From an uncultured Bacillota bacterium (GTDB lineage Bacteria; Bacillota; Clostridia; Lachnospirales; Lachnospiraceae), in the NCBI GenBank assembly GCA_958352855.1, contig CATWQE010000001.1, positions 186,001 to 250,000 on the forward strand: a stretch of DNA of 64,000 nt, read 5' to 3'. Of this stretch, positions 23,670-32,887 are shown piece by piece. The notes below the pieces were generated by a model. The model was not told where the DNA came from and did not search any database. It saw nothing but the letters and a program-made list of their open reading frames with translations. How positions within the stretch are numbered: position 1 is the stretch's first letter; each line of letters begins with the position of its first letter. The translations under genes were made by a program, and so were the position numbers.

Positions 23670-24940
23670 TCTGTCTCACCTTCCTTATTCAATGTTTCAC
23701 CGCTTTCCAGAACCCCTCCCGGATAATCTTCTATGCCAGTCTGCCCTACAATGGCTGTGTTCTTTCCAATGGTTACATTGGATGGGATGACGGTATTTTC
23801 GCCTACAGTTACAAGTCCGAAGGAATATACATTTGGTTTCAGTTTGTTTGGAGTATCTTCTCCCACACCCATAACAACGTTATCGCCTACCACAACGTTT
23901 TCTGCAATAATTGCCTTGTCAATAACATCATTTTCTCCAATGACAGCCTGTTTCATGACAATGGAATCCCGAACAACGGCGCCTTTCTTAATGGTAACGC
24001 CTGCTCCGATTACAGAATTATGTACCTCTCCGTAAATCTCTGTTCCCTCTCCGACTATGCTCTTCTCTACTACAGCATCTGCTGCAATATACTGAGGCGG
24101 GATAATATCACCTTTGGTATAAATTTTCCAGAATTCCTCATATAAATTAAATTCCGGAATAATATCAATCAGCTCCATATTGGCTTCCCAATAAGAGCCC
24201 AGAGTTCCTACATCTTTCCAGTAGCCATTATACTCATAAGCAAAGAGTCTCTGTCCCTTTTCTTTGCAATAAGGAAGAATATGCTTACCAAAATCACAGC
24301 CTGACTGGTCTTTTAATGCAATCAGCGCTTCCTTTAACACAGGCCAGCTAAAAATATAAATACCCATGGAAGCAAGATTGCTCTTAGGATTCTCCGGTTT
24401 TTCCTCAAATTCTGTAATTCTTCCGGTCTCATCAGTAATGGCAAGACCAAATCTGGATGCTTCCTCCCATGGAACCGGCATACATGCCAGGGTAATATCT
24501 GCTTTATTCGCTTTGTGGAAATCCAGCATAACCTCATAGTCCATCTTGTAAATATGGTCGCCGCCCAGAATTAACACATAATCCGGATTATAATTTTCCA
24601 TATATGCCAGGTTTTGATAAATAGCATTAGCTGTACCAGTATACCATTCTGTGTTTGTCTTCTTTTCATAAGGAGGCAAAATAGAAACTCCTCCTACGTT
24701 TCTATCCAAATCCCAGGGAATACCAATGCCAATATGGGTATTCAGCCGCAAAGGCTGGTACTGTGTCAGCACACCCACTGTATCTACACCTGAATTAATA
24801 CAGTTACTAAGGGGAAAATCAATAATCCTGTATTTTCCGCCAAATGTTACCGCTGGTTTTGCAACCTTGGCAGTAAGTACGCCTAATCTACTGCCCTGTC
24901 CACCGGCTAATAACATCGCAATCATTTCTTTCTTAATCAT
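23666..24940 (-). CDS. glgC: Glucose-1-phosphate adenylyltransferase GlgC
   Basis: The catalytic 424-residue subunit of ADP-glucose pyrophosphorylase, which makes ADP-glucose for glycogen synthesis. The catalytic loop GGQGSRLGVLT follows the N-terminus. GGDHIYKMDY and FEEKPENPKS mark the metal and substrate sites, and the C-terminal beta helix is clear. AGAGGTG precedes the ATG. It is first in the glgC-glgD operon behind a well-spaced promoter. No other glycogen gene lies in the window. Confidence 0.95.
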   Translation of the reverse strand: MIKKEMIAMLLAGGQGSRLGVLTAKVAKPAVTFGGKYRIIDFPLSNCINSGVDTVGVLTQYQPLRLNTHIGIGIPWDLDRNVGGVSILPPYEKKTNTEWYTGTANAIYQNLAYMENYNPDYVLILGGDHIYKMDYEVMLDFHKANKADITLACMPVPWEEASRFGLAITDETGRITEFEEKPENPKSNLASMGIYIFSWPVLKEALIALKDQSGCDFGKHILPYCKEKGQRLFAYEYNGYWKDVGTLGSYWEANMELIDIIPEFNLYEEFWKIYTKGDIIPPQYIAADAVVEKSIVGEGTEIYGEVHNSVIGAGVTIKKGAVVRDSIVMKQAVIGENDVIDKAIIAENVVVGDNVVMGVGEDTPNKLKPNVYSFGLVTVGENTVIPSNVTIGKNTAIVGQTGIEDYPGGVLESGETLNKEGETE

Positions 24941-24973
24941 GCCATCACCTCTTGTATAATCTATGGTTTTTTT

Positions 24974-25002
24974 ATTATACCATAATCTCTGGAAAAAGTG
25001 AA
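24974..25002 (-). promoter_or_regulatory. Promoter of glgC-glgD
   Basis: Minus-strand TTCACT (24997-25002), 17 bases, TATAAT (24974-24979), about 35 bases before the glgC ATG. Confidence 0.65.
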
Positions 25003-25093
25003 CATTTTAAACAATTTTTTTTCGACATTTTACAACTTTTTGTTACATTTTACCTGTTTTTAACCATAATATTGGATTTTTATCAAGAAAGGG

Positions 25094-25122
25094 TTTCCAT
25101 TTCCTGTAATGTTGGTTATAAT
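25094..25122 (+). promoter_or_regulatory. Promoter of murC
   Basis: TTTCCA (25094-25099), 17 bases, TATAAT (25117-25122), about 45 bases before murC. The stretch between it and the divergent glgC promoter is AT-rich and holds no gene. Confidence 0.6.
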
Positions 25123-25167
25123 TTAAGAGAGTAATTTCCCAATAATATATAGAAAGGATTCTGTCAT

Positions 25168-26547
25168 ATGTATCAGATTGATTTTCATAAACCATTACAC
25201 ATTCACTTCATTGGAATCGGCGGTATCAGCATGAGCGGTCTTGCTGAAATCCTCCTGGGAGAAGATTTTCCGGTTTCCGGTTCTGATGCAAAGGAATCAG
25301 AGCTTACCAGACAATTAGAAGAAAAGGGAGCCAAAATCTATATTGGTCAGAGAGCATCCAACATTACAGACGATGTAGAACTGGTGGTCTACACTGCTGC
25401 CATTCATCCCGACAACCCGGAATATGCCTGTGCAAAAGAGCGCAATCTTCCCATGCTTACCAGGGCAGAACTTCTGGGACAGATTATGAAAAATTATCAG
25501 CTTCCCATTGCTGTATCCGGTACTCATGGAAAGACCACAACAACTTCCATGATTTCTCACATTCTTCTGGAAGCAGACACAGACCCGACCATCTCTGTAG
25601 GAGGTATCCTTCCTGCAATCCATGGAAATATCCGCGTGGGACAGTCTGAGACCTTTATTACCGAAGCCTGTGAATACACCAATAGCTTTTTAAGCTTTTT
25701 CCCAAAAATCAGCATTATCCTGAATATTGATGCTGACCATCTGGACTTTTTCAAAGATTTAGAGGATATCCGAAATTCCTTCCGCCGCTTTGCCGCATTG
25801 CTGCCTGCAGACGGAACCCTCATTATTAATCAGGACATTCCAAATGTAGAAGAAATCACTCAGGGACTTGATTGTGAGGTTCTGACCTATTCTCTGAAGG
25901 AAAAGGCTGATTACCATGCTGAGAATATTGAATTTGACGAATTTGCCCACGCTTCCTTTGACTGTATAAAAGGAGAAGAAAAACTTGGCAGATTTACCTT
26001 ATCTGTGCCGGGTATGCACAATATTTCCAATGCACTGTCAGCCATTGCCCTGGGCGTAAAAATCGGCATTGACCTGCCTGTTATCCAGAAAGGACTTCTG
26101 CATTTTTCAGGAACAGACCGCAGATTCCAGTACAAGGGAAAGGTAGCCGGAGTTACAGTAATTGATGACTATGCCCACCACCCAACGGAAATCGAAGCTA
26201 CTTTAAAAACTGCAAAAAATTATCCACACAAAACCACCTGGTGTGTGTTCCAGCCTCACACTTATACACGTACCAAAGCCTTAATGGAGGAATTTGCCCA
26301 GGCCTTATCCCTGGCAGATAAAGTGATTCTGGCGGATATTTATGCGGCAAGAGAAACCGATACTCTTGGAATCTCTTCTGCAAATTTGCGGGATTTACTT
26401 CTGGAAAAAGGCGTGGACGCTTATTATTTCCCTACCTTTGATGAGATTGAAGCATTTTTATTAGAAAATTGTATCAACGGAGACGTGTTGATAACTATGG
26501 GTGCCGGAGATGTGTATAAAATCGGCGAAAACCTGTTAGGAATGTAA
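25168..26547 (+). CDS. murC: UDP-N-acetylmuramate--L-alanine ligase
   Basis: A cytosolic Mur ligase of 459 residues that adds L-alanine to UDP-MurNAc in peptidoglycan precursor synthesis. The N-terminal Rossmann loop is HFIGIGGISMSGLAEIL (about 13-29), the ATP loop is GTHGKTT (118-124), and later family markers are DDYAHHPTE and FQPHTYTRT. AGAAAGGAT precedes the ATG. It is monocistronic: a hairpin terminator lies about 25 bases after the stop. Confidence 0.97.
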   Translation: MYQIDFHKPLHIHFIGIGGISMSGLAEILLGEDFPVSGSDAKESELTRQLEEKGAKIYIGQRASNITDDVELVVYTAAIHPDNPEYACAKERNLPMLTRAELLGQIMKNYQLPIAVSGTHGKTTTTSMISHILLEADTDPTISVGGILPAIHGNIRVGQSETFITEACEYTNSFLSFFPKISIILNIDADHLDFFKDLEDIRNSFRRFAALLPADGTLIINQDIPNVEEITQGLDCEVLTYSLKEKADYHAENIEFDEFAHASFDCIKGEEKLGRFTLSVPGMHNISNALSAIALGVKIGIDLPVIQKGLLHFSGTDRRFQYKGKVAGVTVIDDYAHHPTEIEATLKTAKNYPHKTTWCVFQPHTYTRTKALMEEFAQALSLADKVILADIYAARETDTLGISSANLRDLLLEKGVDAYYFPTFDEIEAFLLENCINGDVLITMGAGDVYKIGENLLGM

Positions 26548-26549
26548 GG

Positions 26550-26579
26550 TTATCCACATTATCCACTAAATCATCCACA
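26550..26579 (+). promoter_or_regulatory. DnaA box cluster I
   Basis: TTATCCACA (26550-26558, perfect consensus), TTATCCACT (26559-26567, one mismatch) and TCATCCACA (26571-26579, one mismatch) follow each other on the plus strand right after the murC stop. The third overlaps the 5' arm of the terminator. Confidence 0.7.
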
Positions 26580-26611
26580 TGTTCTGCCCACAGAGCATGT
26601 GGATTTTTTTC
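26573..26611 (+). terminator. Terminator of murC
   Basis: ATCCACATG (26573-26581) pairs with CATGTGGAT (26596-26604), followed by a run of seven T. Confidence 0.85.
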
Positions 26612-26622
26612 ACTCTGGAAAG

Positions 26623-26652
26623 TTGACATAAACCGACAGCATTCCATTTAAA
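26623..26652 (+). promoter_or_regulatory. Possible upstream promoter of dnaD
   Basis: Perfect TTGACA (26623-26628), 18 bases, TTTAAA. The second DnaA box cluster lies about 65-90 bases downstream of this, in the transcribed leader. A second weak candidate is TATACT at 26813-26818 with TTCTCT at 26790-26795. Confidence 0.4.
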
Positions 26653-26715
26653 AATCCTCTGTTTTCCTTGCATTTTCGACAATTTATGGTTTCCAATAAA
26701 AAGTAGTCCACTTTT

Positions 26716-26742
26716 TTATCCACATTATCCACATTTCCCACA
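26716..26742 (+). promoter_or_regulatory. DnaA box cluster II
   Basis: Two perfect, directly abutting boxes TTATCCACA (26716-26724 and 26725-26733), followed without gap by TTTCCCACA (26734-26742, two mismatches), all on the plus strand. The 319-base gap between murC and dnaD holds only the two box clusters, the murC terminator and promoter elements. Confidence 0.72.
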
Positions 26743-26866
26743 GCATTCTCTATTCACCTTCTGTTTTTCGCTGTCGAAAAAAAATCCAGTTCTCTTTTCA
26801 GATATTGTGTGCTATACTGAAATTGATTCAAGAGAAAGAAAACAATACATGTAAAGGATGTTTAAA

Positions 26867-27913
26867 ATGGGGCAGTTTGAAGTATATAATAGCTTTCCCG
26901 GGGAATTCACTTTCATCTCCAACCATTTCCTGGATCGCTATATGCCTTCCGCAAATGGTGAATTTGTAAAAATTTATCTCTATCTGCTAAGGCACGCCTG
27001 TCAGGAGAAAACCCTTTTGGAGCTTTCCTCTATTGCAGACGTTTTTAATTGCACAGAAGCAGACGTACTAAGGGCATTACGGTACTGGAAAAAGACAGGA
27101 ATTCTGGATGTTTCCTTTGATAGCAAAGGGATTCTTACCAGAGTTGTATTCTACCCAATTACTGCCAAAGCTGAAACGCCCTTCCAAAACAGCTTAGAGG
27201 AAGCAGCCGCAGGTCTGGAGTCCCCAAAAGAGACCATCTCCTCCTCACTCACGCCTGATAAAATCAGGGCACTGAAAGGAAATGATGAGGTACGCCAGCT
27301 TTTGTTTATTGCAGAGCAGTATCTTGGCAAAACCCTCACACCGACAGATATGGAAACACTTCTGTTTCTCTACGATGAGGTTGGGCTCTCTGCAGAGCTG
27401 ATGGAATATCTGATTGAATACTGTGTCTCCAAGGGAAGCACCAGTATGGCTTATATTAAAAAGGTAGGGCTTGCCTGGGCGGAGCAAAAAATTGTCACAG
27501 TGAACCAGGCAAAAGAAGAAACAAACCTTTACAACCGAAATTATTTTACGATATTAAGAGCCTTTGGTATCAAGAACAGGAATCCTCTGGAAAAGGAAAT
27601 CCAGTATATGAATCTCTGGATGAACCAGTATGGATTCACCCTGGATATTATTTCCGAGGCTTGCAGCCGAACCGTACTGTCTACTGGAAAAGCCAGCTTT
27701 TCTTATGCAGACAGTATTCTGGAAAGCTGGTTCAAGAAAGGGGTTCATCACCTGTCTGACATTGACACACTGGATCAGAGCTTTCAGCAGAAAAAAGCTG
27801 CCAGGGCGGCGGATTCCAAACCCAAACCAGCGCAGACGAAAAACAAATTTAACAACTTTCACCAACGTAATTACAATATGGCAGAATTGGAAAAACAGCT
27901 TCTTGGAAAATGA
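26867..27913 (+). CDS. DnaD-domain replication initiation protein
   Basis: A protein of about 348 residues with an N-terminal winged-helix region (about 5-110, DVLRALRYWKKTGILDV) and two DnaD/DnaB2-type helical domains in the C-terminal two thirds, including SMAYIKKVGLAWAEQKI. A basic, disordered tail follows. DnaD/DnaB proteins recruit the helicase loader and helicase to DnaA-bound origins. ATG at 26867 is preferred over 26858 because AAAGGA sits 8 bases upstream of it. It lies 20 bases before dnaI. Confidence 0.85.
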   Translation: MGQFEVYNSFPGEFTFISNHFLDRYMPSANGEFVKIYLYLLRHACQEKTLLELSSIADVFNCTEADVLRALRYWKKTGILDVSFDSKGILTRVVFYPITAKAETPFQNSLEEAAAGLESPKETISSSLTPDKIRALKGNDEVRQLLFIAEQYLGKTLTPTDMETLLFLYDEVGLSAELMEYLIEYCVSKGSTSMAYIKKVGLAWAEQKIVTVNQAKEETNLYNRNYFTILRAFGIKNRNPLEKEIQYMNLWMNQYGFTLDIISEACSRTVLSTGKASFSYADSILESWFKKGVHHLSDIDTLDQSFQQKKAARAADSKPKPAQTKNKFNNFHQRNYNMAELEKQLLGK

Positions 27914-27933
27914 AACAGGTAAGGAGGCAAATC

Positions 27934-28980
27934 GTGCCACTGAAGAACTTTCAATATGATGCGCTTATGCGCAATTACAACCAAAAACAGTTTTTACATA
28001 AACATGAACAGGATGAACGCATTCAAAAAGCTGAAGCAGAGATTCCCAGGCTTTCAGAAATCCGCCGGGAGATTGCTTCTCTGGGACTGCAAAAGGCGCG
28101 ATTCATGTTAGGCGCTTCTAAGGAGGGGGATTTCGATCTTACCTCCCAGATTCAGCGCCTTGCCCTGGAACGGAGCCGGTTGCTTACCCAACATGGTTAT
28201 CCTGAAAATTATCTGGAACTCCACTATGACTGTCCTCTTTGCAAGGATACGGGATTTATTCTTACCGAAGAGGAGGATGGACCTGGTAAGGTAGAAAAAT
28301 GTTCCTGCTTTCGCAAAGCAGCAGTGGATCTTCTGTATACTCAGTCCAACATACGGGACATACTGAATACAGAGAACTTCCAGCATTTTTCCTTTGATTT
28401 TTATTCCCCGGAATTTACAGATGCCTCCAGTGGCATGACTGCCCTGGAAGCTGCCAAAAAGGCTGTAGAAAAGTCCTGGGACTTCATCCAAAGCTTTGAC
28501 CATGCAAAAGATAATTTATTGATATACGGAGATACCGGTGTGGGAAAAACATATCTCACCCACTGTATTGCCAAAGAGCTCCTGGAGCGCTCTTACTTTG
28601 TTTTATATTTCACCGCCTTTGATTTATTTGACCTGTTATCCAGGAACACCTTCCAAAAGGATACCGAATCAGAAGATATGGCTTCCTTTATCTTTGAGTG
28701 CGACTTGCTGATTATTGATGATTTAGGAACAGAGCTAACCAACAGTTTTATTTCATCCCAGCTATTTTGCTGTATTAATGAAAGAATTTTAAACCAAAAG
28801 GCAACTATCATTTCTACTAACCTGACTATGGAAGACTTCCTGAATACTTATTCAGAACGGACTTTTTCCAGGGTCACAAGCAATTACACCATGCTGAAGC
28901 TGGTAGGAAATGACATAAGAATTCAAAAAAAACTTTTAGGAGGAAAAGAAAAATGGCATCAACATCCGCAGACACTTTAA
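27934..28980 (+). CDS. dnaI: DnaI/DnaC-like helicase loader
   Basis: A 348-residue AAA+ loader that delivers the replicative helicase to DNA. The N-terminal helical part (about 20-90) would bind helicase. A zinc motif has CPLC (about 100-103) and CSC (about 123-125). Walker A is GDTGVGKT (about 199-206) and Walker B is LLIIDDLG. GTG at 27934 is chosen because AAGGAGG lies 6 bases before it; the longer frame from 27910 has no such site and overlaps dnaD. The stop overlaps prs by 28 bases. Confidence 0.88.
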   Translation: MPLKNFQYDALMRNYNQKQFLHKHEQDERIQKAEAEIPRLSEIRREIASLGLQKARFMLGASKEGDFDLTSQIQRLALERSRLLTQHGYPENYLELHYDCPLCKDTGFILTEEEDGPGKVEKCSCFRKAAVDLLYTQSNIRDILNTENFQHFSFDFYSPEFTDASSGMTALEAAKKAVEKSWDFIQSFDHAKDNLLIYGDTGVGKTYLTHCIAKELLERSYFVLYFTAFDLFDLLSRNTFQKDTESEDMASFIFECDLLIIDDLGTELTNSFISSQLFCCINERILNQKATIISTNLTMEDFLNTYSERTFSRVTSNYTMLKLVGNDIRIQKKLLGGKEKWHQHPQTL

Positions 28981-30137
28981 AAACGCTCCCTGTAGGGCGA
29001 CTGGGTATTATCCCGCTGAAAAGCTGCCAGGCTATGGGCCAGAAAGTAAATGACTACATTGTCAAGTGGAGAAAGGAACGGGACCACGAAGAGAAAGAAT
29101 CTCTGAAGTTTGAGGGATATGAACGTGATTCCTATCTCATTGACTCCAAAGCTCCCCGCTTTGGTTCCGGGGAGGCAAAGGGAATTCTCAGCGAATCTGT
29201 ACGTGGAGATGACCTTTATATTATGGTAGATGTCTGCAATTATTCCATGACCTATACAGTATGCGGACATACAAACCATATGTCCCCTGATGACCATTTC
29301 CAGGATTTAAAGAGAATTATTGCCGCTGTAGGAGGAAAGGCAAGACGTGTCAATGTAATTATGCCATTCTTATATGAAAGCCGCCAGCACAAGAGAACCG
29401 GTCGTGAATCCCTTGACTGTGCTCTTGCGCTCCAGGAACTCACTGATATGGGCGTAGACAATATCCTCACTTTTGACGCGCATGACCCAAGAGTACAGAA
29501 CGCCATCCCACTCCATGGCTTTGAAACTGTTCAGCCTGCCTATCAGTTTATAAAAGGGCTTTTACGTGCAGAACCAGACCTTGCCATTGACAGCGACCAT
29601 CTGATGATTATCAGTCCGGATGCCGGAGGTACCGGCCGCGCCATTTATCTGGCTAATGTTCTTGGCGTGGATATGGGTATGTTCTATAAACGCCGGGACT
29701 ATTCTACTATTGTAGATGGCAGAAACCCCATTGTAGCTCATGAATTCCTGGGCGCTGATGTAACCGGGAAAAATATGATTATTATCGACGATATGATTTC
29801 TTCCGGCGACAGTATGCTGGAGGTTGCCGCACTGCTGAAAAAACGCGGCGCTGCCAAGATTTTCATGTGTTCTACCTTTGGTCTGTTCACCAACGGTCTG
29901 GAGCGCTTTGACAAGGCTTATGAAGAGGGCGCCTTTGACAGACTTCTCACCACAAACCTGGTTTACCAGCCAGAAGAGTTATTGGCAAAACCATATTATG
30001 TAAACTGCGATATGAGCAAATATATTGCGCTGATTATTGACACACTGAACCATGACGGTTCTATCAGCACACTGCTGAATCCAGTTGACCGCATCAACAA
30101 GCTGGTGCAGAAGCACAATCAGGCGCAGGGAAAATAA
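28953..30137 (+). CDS. prs: Ribose-phosphate pyrophosphokinase family protein
   Basis: Makes PRPP from ribose 5-phosphate and ATP, the precursor of nucleotides and histidine. At 394 residues it is about 75 longer than classical PRPP synthetase, mostly through an N-terminal extension. FDAHDP (173-178) matches the divalent metal site, SRQHKRTGRES the flexible ATP loop, and IIIDDMISSGDSM (about 276-288) the PRPP loop. An AGGAGG site lies inside dnaI. Some conserved loop residues differ from E. coli Prs, so this is the longer clostridial subfamily; full activity is likely but not proven. Confidence 0.88.
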   Translation: MASTSADTLKTLPVGRLGIIPLKSCQAMGQKVNDYIVKWRKERDHEEKESLKFEGYERDSYLIDSKAPRFGSGEAKGILSESVRGDDLYIMVDVCNYSMTYTVCGHTNHMSPDDHFQDLKRIIAAVGGKARRVNVIMPFLYESRQHKRTGRESLDCALALQELTDMGVDNILTFDAHDPRVQNAIPLHGFETVQPAYQFIKGLLRAEPDLAIDSDHLMIISPDAGGTGRAIYLANVLGVDMGMFYKRRDYSTIVDGRNPIVAHEFLGADVTGKNMIIIDDMISSGDSMLEVAALLKKRGAAKIFMCSTFGLFTNGLERFDKAYEEGAFDRLLTTNLVYQPEELLAKPYYVNCDMSKYIALIIDTLNHDGSISTLLNPVDRINKLVQKHNQAQGK

Positions 30138-30153
30138 GAAAAGAAATGCAAAA

Positions 30154-30175
30154 GGGGGGCAAACGCCCCCCTACA
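30154..30175 (+). terminator. Hairpin after prs
   Basis: GGGGGGC (30154-30160) pairs with GCCCCCC (30165-30171) around an AAAC tetraloop. The trailing tract is short (TACATTT), so termination may be imperfect. It ends just before the convergent AAA ATPase gene, whose own transcript has AAAAG complement (CTTTT) after the same hairpin. Confidence 0.65.
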
Positions 30176-30180
30176 TTTAC

Positions 30181-31875
30181 TCATAAATCTGACAGTTTTA
30201 CTTTACATCGTTTCATATAACAGGCAATCCCATATTTCAAAATTTTATCTACTCCATTTTCCCGAAGTTCCTGGTCATATTTCCTCTCCTCCACCTGTTT
30301 CAAAGCTCTTTCGCAAGCCTGCTCAAGAGTTTCATCATTATTGGCATATTTCACTTCTATTAAAATCGCCATTTCACTGTTTTCCGTTTCCACCAGGATA
30401 TCACTGTACCCTTCACCAGTTTCCTGATTGGAAAATACTCCCCATCCTTCTTTCACACCCAAAATTCCTAACAAAATCCCATGATAAAAATTTTCTTTCT
30501 TTGCTTTTCTCACAAAAGTGTCCCGGATACTGATTGTTTTTTTCAGATAGCTTTCAAAAATCTCCTGTACCTTGCTTTCCTCCCCGTTCTTCAGTGCATC
30601 ACAAAAACTACTCAGCATATTTCCATCTTTTTTTACGCTCTCTTTAAAGTATTCCATAATCTGCATTTTAAAAATATCCCGAATTTCCAGATTGGGAATT
30701 TTAAGTTTGTACGTCTGCGTATCTAATACACCTGCTTGTGTCAGATATCCGGTTGTAAATAATACGCTCCAGATGTTTTCTATGGAATGGTACATATCTT
30801 GATAGGTCAGTTCCGGACGAACCCGTTTTATGATTTCTTCCCCTTCCATCAGAGCTTCAATCTCCCTCTTTGTTGTCGCACTTTTCGACTGCCTGATAAA
30901 TTCCTTCACTTCTGCATTGCCGCTTGTATTGACCCAATAATTCTGCGGAACAGCTTCTTTATTTGTGCGAAGACTGCGAAGGTAAGAGACCACATCCCAT
31001 GGACAATATACCTCTACATTTCCAAAACGGTATCCATCATACCATTCTTTCATACACTCATACTTATCCGTACATTCATAATACGTCAAAAGGTCATGTA
31101 CCTCCTGATCTGTAAATCCGAAATATTCATCGAAATCAACATCAGTAATCGTGAAGGTGGTAAAATTATTAAGACCAGTAAAGATGCTCTCTTTTGAGAT
31201 ACGCATACACCCTGTCAGCGCTGCAAATTTCAGACTATTGTTTGTTTTTAACGCCTGTTCCAACAGATTACGGATTAAAAATATCATTTGATCATAATAT
31301 CCATTTTCAAATGCTTTCGCTAAAGGAACATCATACTCATCAATCAAAAGAATAACTTTTGTTCTGTAATGCTTTTCCAATAATATAGATAACTTTTTCA
31401 GACTGCTGCAAAATATAGCCTCACTCATATTGTCATTCAAAAGTTTCTGATATTCTAATTTGTCATACGCGCTCAGTTGTTCACTTTCCAGAAGAAACTG
31501 CATTCTGGCTGTTACTTCTTTTATTATTTCAACAGCAAAAGCAAGCGCAGTCTCATATGTAGCTGCGTTAATACTTTTCAGTGAGACGGAAATCACAGGA
31601 TATTTTCCCATATAATCTTCGCACAATGTTTTCTCTTTTGAAATTTCCAGACCGTCAAAGATGTTCTTATCTCCCTCTGTGGAAAAAAAGTGTTCCATCA
31701 TACTCATATTCAGAGTTTTACCAAACCTCCTTGGTCTGGTAAAGAGATTTACCATGCCTCCATTACGGAGCAATTCAGAAATCAGTCCTGTTTTATCTAC
31801 ATAGTAATAATTATCTTTTATAAGCTGCTCAAAATTTTCTACTCCCACCGGAAGGCGCTTCTTTTCTTCACTCAC
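30181..31875 (-). CDS. AAA-ATPase-like / PD-(D/E)XK nuclease protein (DUF1703 type)
   Basis: A 564-residue protein of a family expanded in gut Firmicutes and Bacteroidetes. The N-terminal ATPase-like domain has LPVGVENFEQLIKDNYYYVD and TRPRRFGKTLNMSMME, a degenerate P-loop with RFGKT, then Walker B-like KVILLIDEYDVPL. The C-terminus carries the nuclease-like domain EGYSDILVETENSEMAILIEVK, with Asp and Glu-x-Lys residues. The start is GTG with AAGGAG 9 bases upstream. It is a single-gene unit. The role is unknown; defence or mobile-element association has been suggested for the family. Confidence 0.85.
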   Translation of the reverse strand: MSEEKKRLPVGVENFEQLIKDNYYYVDKTGLISELLRNGGMVNLFTRPRRFGKTLNMSMMEHFFSTEGDKNIFDGLEISKEKTLCEDYMGKYPVISVSLKSINAATYETALAFAVEIIKEVTARMQFLLESEQLSAYDKLEYQKLLNDNMSEAIFCSSLKKLSILLEKHYRTKVILLIDEYDVPLAKAFENGYYDQMIFLIRNLLEQALKTNNSLKFAALTGCMRISKESIFTGLNNFTTFTITDVDFDEYFGFTDQEVHDLLTYYECTDKYECMKEWYDGYRFGNVEVYCPWDVVSYLRSLRTNKEAVPQNYWVNTSGNAEVKEFIRQSKSATTKREIEALMEGEEIIKRVRPELTYQDMYHSIENIWSVLFTTGYLTQAGVLDTQTYKLKIPNLEIRDIFKMQIMEYFKESVKKDGNMLSSFCDALKNGEESKVQEIFESYLKKTISIRDTFVRKAKKENFYHGILLGILGVKEGWGVFSNQETGEGYSDILVETENSEMAILIEVKYANNDETLEQACERALKQVEERKYDQELRENGVDKILKYGIACYMKRCKVKLSDL

Positions 31876-31944
31876 GTTATCACACTCCTTCTCTGCTGGT
31901 TCTATTATAACAAAAATACTCGCAAAATCCTATCTTTAACTTTT

Positions 31945-32367
31945 TCATATTTTATTCTGTATCCTCTCATTCATTTTCTGAGCCTGTTTTTTGTAATACA
32001 GGGAAAACCCAAACCACAGAAGAAAGGACACTCCAATTTCCGCTGCAATTACTGCAACACAGCCTTTGATACCAAAAGATGCGGGAATCCATCCTACCAC
32101 AAAAGAGGTTGCTAAAAAGATAGCGCAGCCGATTCCCATATGAATCACGATTTTCATAACATAAGGCAGATTGGGACTTTCGTACACAATTCCTGGAATG
32201 GAAAATCCCAATCCCACCACAACTGCCCCCAGTACCATTTTTGTGTATGCATAATCTGTCAGAATGTAATCCCCTCCATTTATCAGGTTCCAGACTACGC
32301 CAAACAGGGAAAAACAAACCAGGGCAGCGCTTACCCCTTTTATGGACAATTCTATAAGCTTCTTCAT
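31945..32367 (-). CDS. DUF3021 family membrane protein
   Basis: A 140-residue protein with four predicted transmembrane helices and a basic C-terminal tail (YYKKQAQKMNERIQNKI). The frame is open to 32442, but ATG at 32367 has a GGAGG site 9 bases upstream. It lies 14 bases after a LytTR regulator gene. LytTR plus DUF3021 is a recurrent Firmicutes pair in which the membrane protein is thought to modulate the regulator. The same strand upstream carries a small ABC exporter. Confidence 0.82.
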   Translation of the reverse strand: MKKLIELSIKGVSAALVCFSLFGVVWNLINGGDYILTDYAYTKMVLGAVVVGLGFSIPGIVYESPNLPYVMKIVIHMGIGCAIFLATSFVVGWIPASFGIKGCVAVIAAEIGVSFLLWFGFSLYYKKQAQKMNERIQNKI

Positions 32368-32381
32368 ATAGCAAAACCTCC

Positions 32382-32816
32382 TTATAATCCTAAGTATTTC
32401 TTTAAATTCGGAAGATATTTTCTGGAAACATAATCTTTGCATCCATTTTTCAAAATCAACAACATGCTTCCTCCAAAAGATGCTTCCACACCTTCTATGT
32501 ACTTCAAATTTATCAGTGCGGTCTTTGAAATTTTCATAAAATCAGGTTTTAGCGCTTTCTCCAGCTCACACAGACGTTTTTTGCTTACATAGCTTTTATC
32601 TTTACAATAAATAACGGTTTTTTCATTTTCGATTCGGATTAAATAAATATCGTCTCCCTTTAACACAATCGTTCGCTCATTGTGGACTGCTGTAATCACG
32701 TCACTGGTTGTTTCCAGCATAGAAACTGCCCTTTCTATTTCTTCATTAAGCTGGCTTGTATACAGGACTGCATAAGGTTTCTCCAGACCTTTTACAATTT
32801 TTATTTCTACATTCAT
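32382..32816 (-). CDS. LytTR-domain transcriptional regulator
   Basis: A 144-residue single-domain regulator. Residues about 45-144 form the LytTR beta-rich DNA-binding fold (DDIYLIRIENEKTVIYC, FMKISKTALINLKYI, SRKYLPNLKKYLG), without a receiver domain. It is cotranscribed with the DUF3021 membrane protein from its own near-consensus promoter. The upstream ABC pair on the same strand is a plausible target, by position only. Confidence 0.88.
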   Translation of the reverse strand: MNVEIKIVKGLEKPYAVLYTSQLNEEIERAVSMLETTSDVITAVHNERTIVLKGDDIYLIRIENEKTVIYCKDKSYVSKKRLCELEKALKPDFMKISKTALINLKYIEGVEASFGGSMLLILKNGCKDYVSRKYLPNLKKYLGL

Positions 32817-32856
32817 ACTGCAACTTTCCTTTTATTTGATATTTTTACTCTTTTTC

Positions 32857-32885
32857 AGTATAGAATTCCCGAAATAAGATTTCAA
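32857..32885 (-). promoter_or_regulatory. Promoter of lytTR-DUF3021
   Basis: TTGAAA (32880-32885), 17 bases, TATACT (32857-32862) on the minus strand, starting two bases after the stop codon of the ABC ATPase gene. The regulator pair can therefore be expressed independently. Confidence 0.7.
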
Positions 32886-32887
32886 GA

